From assembly GCA_964058805.1 (NCBI GenBank), contig CAXKVV010000485.1, positions 1-45,417 of the forward strand: 45,417 nucleotides of DNA. Direction: 5' to 3'. Below, one piece after another: positions 42,900 to 45,417 of this stretch. Within the stretch, counting starts at the first letter, position 1; every line of letters starts with the position of its first letter. Both the position numbers and the translations under genes were made by a program. Under the pieces are notes generated by a model that searched no databases, had not been told where the DNA came from, and saw only the letters and a program-made list of their open reading frames with translations. Origin of the DNA: Schoenoplectus triqueter. Lineage: Eukaryota > Streptophyta > Magnoliopsida > Poales > Cyperaceae.

Positions 42900-45417
42900 T
42901 TTCGGCGGTATCGAGGTCGTCGGGTATCATTTTCATGTTTTGCGCGCCCGAACTCATTTTCGACGGTACCGAGGGCGTCGGGTCCCGTTTTCATGTTTTG
43001 CGCGCCCGGACTCGTTTTCGGCGGTACCGAGGGCGTCAGGTCTCGTTTTCATGTTTTGCGCTCCCGGAATCGCTTTCGGCGGTACCGAGGGCGTCGGGTC
43101 TCGTTTTCATGTTTTGCGCTCCCGGACTCGTTTTTGACGGTAACGAGGGCGTCGGGTCCCGTTTTCATGTTTTGCGCTCCCGGACTCGTTTTCGGCGATA
43201 CCGAGGGCGTCGGGTCCCGTTTTCATGTTTTGCGCGCCCGGACTCGTTTTCGGCGGTCTCGAGGGCGTCGGATCCCGTTTTCGGCGGTATCGAGGGCGTC
43301 GGGTATCATTTTCATGTTTTGCGCGCCCAGACTCGTTTTCGGCGGTACCTAGATTGTCGGGTCCCGTTTTAATGTTTTGCGCGCCCGGACTCGTTTTCGG
43401 CGGTCTCGAGGGCGTCGGGTCTCGTTTTCGGCGGTACCGAGCTCGCCGGGTCCCGGACTCATTTTCGGCGGTATCGAGTGCATCGGATATCGTTTTCATG
43501 TTTTGCGCGCCCGAACTCATATTCGGCGGTACCGAGGGCGTCAGGGCCCGTTTTCATGTTTTGCGCGTCCGGACTCATTTTCGACGGTACTGAGGGCGTC
43601 GGGTCCCGTTTTCACGTTTTGCGCGCCCGGACTCGTTTTCAACGCTATCGAGGGCGTCGGGTCCCGTTTTAATGTTTTGCGCGCCCGGACTTGTTTTCGG
43701 CGGTACCGAGGGCGTCGGGCCCCGTTTTCACGTTTTGCGCGCCCGGACTCGTTTTTGGCGGTACCGAGGTTGTCGGGTCCCGTTTTCAAGTTTTGCACGC
43801 CCGGACACGTTTTCGGCGATACCGAGGGCGTCAGGTCCCGTTTTAAAGTTTAGCGCGCCCGGACACGTTTTCGGCGGTCTCGAGGGCGTCGGGTCCCGTT
43901 TTCGGCGGTTATCAAGGGCGTCGGGTATCGTTTTCATGTTTTGCGAGCCCGAACTCATTTTCGGAGGTACCGAGGGCGTCGGGTCCCGTTTCCATGTTTT
44001 GCGCGCCCGGACTCGTTTTCGGCGATACCGAGGGCGTCGGGTCCCGTTTTAATGTTTTGCGAGCCCGGACTCGTTTTCGGCGGTCTCGAAGGCGTCGGGT
44101 CCCGTTTTTCGGCGATACCGAGGGCGTCGTGTCTCATTTTCTTGTTTTGCGCGCCCGGACTCATTTTCGGCGGTACGCAGGGCGTCGGGTCCCTTTTTCA
44201 TATTTTGCGCGCTCGGACTCGTTTTAGACGGTACCGAGGGCCTCGGGTCCCGTTTTCAAGATTTGCGCGCCCGGACTCGTTTTCGACGGTACCGAGAGCG
44301 TCGGGTATCGTTTTAATGTTTTGCTCGCCAGAACTCATTTTCGGCGGTACCGAGGTCGTCGGGTCCCGTTTTCATGTTTTGCGCGCCCAGACTCATTTTC
44401 AGCGGTACCGAGGGCGTCGGGTCCCGTTTTCATGTTTTGCGCGCCCGGACTCGTTTTCGGCGATACCGAGGGCGTCGGGTCCCGTTTAAATGTTTGGCGA
44501 GCCCGGACTCATTTTCGGCGGTTTCGAAGGCATCAGGTCCCGTTTTCGGCGGTACCGAGGGCGTCGTGTCTCATTTTCTTGTTTTGCGCGCCCGGACTCG
44601 TTTTTGGCGGTACCCAGGGCGTCGGGTCCCTTTTTCATGTTTTGCGCGCTTGGACTCATTTTAGACGGTACCGAGGGCCTCGGGTCCCGTTTTGAAGTTT
44701 TGCGTGCCGGACTCGTTTTTGACGGTACCGAGGGCGTCGGGTATCGTTTTAATGTTTTGCGCGCCATAACTCATTTTCGGCGGTACTGAGGGCGTCGTGT
44801 CTCGTTTTCATGTTTTGCGCGCCCGGACTCGTTTTCGGCGATACCGAGGGCGTCGGGTCCCATTTTCATGTTTTGTGCGCCCGGACTCGTTTTCGGCGGT
44901 AGCGAGGGCGTCGGGTATCGTTTTCATGTTTTGCGCGCCCGAATTCATTTTCGGCGGTACCGAGGGCGTCGCGTCCCGTTTTCATGTTTTGCGCGCCCGG
45001 TCTCGTTTTCAGCGGTACCGAGGGCGTCGGGTCTCGTTTTCATGTTTTGCGCTCCCGGAATCGCTTTCGGCGGTACCGAGGGCGTCGGGTCTCGTTTTCA
45101 TGTTTTGCGCTCCCAGACTCGTTTTTTACGGTAACGAGGGCGTCGGGTCCTGCTTTCTGTTTTGCGCTCCCGGACTCATTTTCGACGATACCGAGGGCGT
45201 CGGGTCCCGTTTTCATGTTTTGCGCGCCCGGAATCGTTTTCGGCGGTGTCGAGGGCGTCGGGTCCCGTTTTCGGCGGTATCGATGGCGTCGGGTATTGTT
45301 TTCATGTTTTGCGCTCCCGGACTCGTTTTCGGCGGTCTCGAGGGCGTCGGGTCCCGTTTTCGGCAGGTATCGAGGGCGTCGGGTATCGTTTTCATGTTTT
45401 GCGCGCCCGAACTCATT
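42900..45417. repeat. Satellite right portion, variant types of the 16-20 kb region
   Basis: Monomer order here parallels the stretch around 16-20 kb and not its immediate neighbours. Rare landmarks such as TTTTTTACGGTAACGAGG (19691 and 45122) and GTCGCGTCCCG (about 19538 and 44968) recur in the same relative order. Confidence 0.6.

Larger units (their letters stand above)
8154..45417. repeat. 58-bp satellite array (continues beyond window)
   Basis: Head-to-tail monomers of 58 bp in one orientation throughout, about 640 monomer equivalents. Reference monomer: 9920-9977. Key blocks in order are CGGACTCG, TTTTCGGCGG, TACCGAGGGCGTCGGG, TCCCG, TTTTCAYG and TTTTGCGCGCC. The consensus is about 64% GC with ten CpG per monomer. 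Most monomers carry GGTACC, and GCGCGC is also frequent. Frequent variants are actCG/actCA, TCCCG/TATCG, GGTACC/GGTATC/GGTCTC, TTTTCATG/TTTTAATG/TTTTAAAG and GAGGGCG/GAGGTTG. There is no clear spacer sequence. I recognise no published satellite, but I cannot search. The monomer length is well below the 150-180 bp common for plant centromeric satellites, so position on the chromosome is open. Confidence 0.97.

Noticed and set aside
8154..45417. Hundreds of overlapping open frames up to about 576 codons on both strands, with Arg/Phe/Ser-rich repetitive translations
   Set aside because: They follow from a stop-poor 58-bp tandem repeat, overlap in all plus frames, often lack an ATG and have no gene structure.
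8154..45417. CRISPR-like direct repeats
   Set aside because: Units are contiguous with no unique spacers, lie in plant-type DNA, and vary as a satellite does.
8154..45417. Centromeric satellite
   Set aside because: Monomer length and GC content are atypical and no independent sign is in the window; subtelomeric or interstitial placement is equally possible.

Overview
The window looks like nuclear DNA of a flowering plant. It carries part of a gene of the plant-specific mobile-domain (PMD) family, plant-type TATA/CCAAT promoter motifs, a very AT-rich intergenic stretch, and a long satellite array. The many copies of a TGACAnGTGGGnCCCAC-like motif near 1.2-2.7 kb resemble those common in monocot (grass-like) intergenic DNA. 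That is a weak hint; I cannot name the species.

Layout. (1) 1-773, minus strand: the N-terminal part of a PMD-like protein, cut by the window edge. (2) About 1.0-7.86 kb: no gene I can support. This stretch holds a run of short, locally duplicated segments, most of which contain imperfect palindromes. In several duplicated pairs the two arms have changed together, so the hairpin persists while its sequence differs. The strongest case is 7198-7849. It holds ten tandem hairpins with a near-constant 11-12 nt loop, a short inner helix and (mostly) a one-base bulge, and their outer helices differ but still pair. A second loop class is mixed in. 5.33-6.6 kb is AT-rich and ends in an (AAT)n microsatellite. 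One candidate promoter and leader exon lies at 3.89-4.09 kb. (3) 7861-8153: a short unique, GC-rich flank. (4) 8154 to the window end: one uninterrupted-orientation satellite with a 58-bp monomer, about 640 monomer equivalents, running off the right edge.

The satellite has layered structure. Two recurrent short monomers (31 and 37 bp) are explained by recombination between short repeats inside the monomer. There are tandem blocks of 411, 1,007, about 1,239, about 1,585 and about 1,991 bp, and a duplication of about 8.7 kb. That large duplication carries the only non-satellite sequence in the array, a 175-bp island present at 25746 and 34416. The left edge of the array (8.15-13.1 kb) is the more irregular part and the interior is homogenised in long blocks, as expected for an array evolving by unequal exchange.

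Many long stop-free frames cross the satellite. They follow from a 58-bp monomer (58 = 1 mod 3) whose plus strand lacks stop codons, so I do not treat them as genes. The genes here do not form a pathway. What stands out is the repeat biology: the covarying hairpin arrays in the flank and the recombination-shaped satellite beside them.
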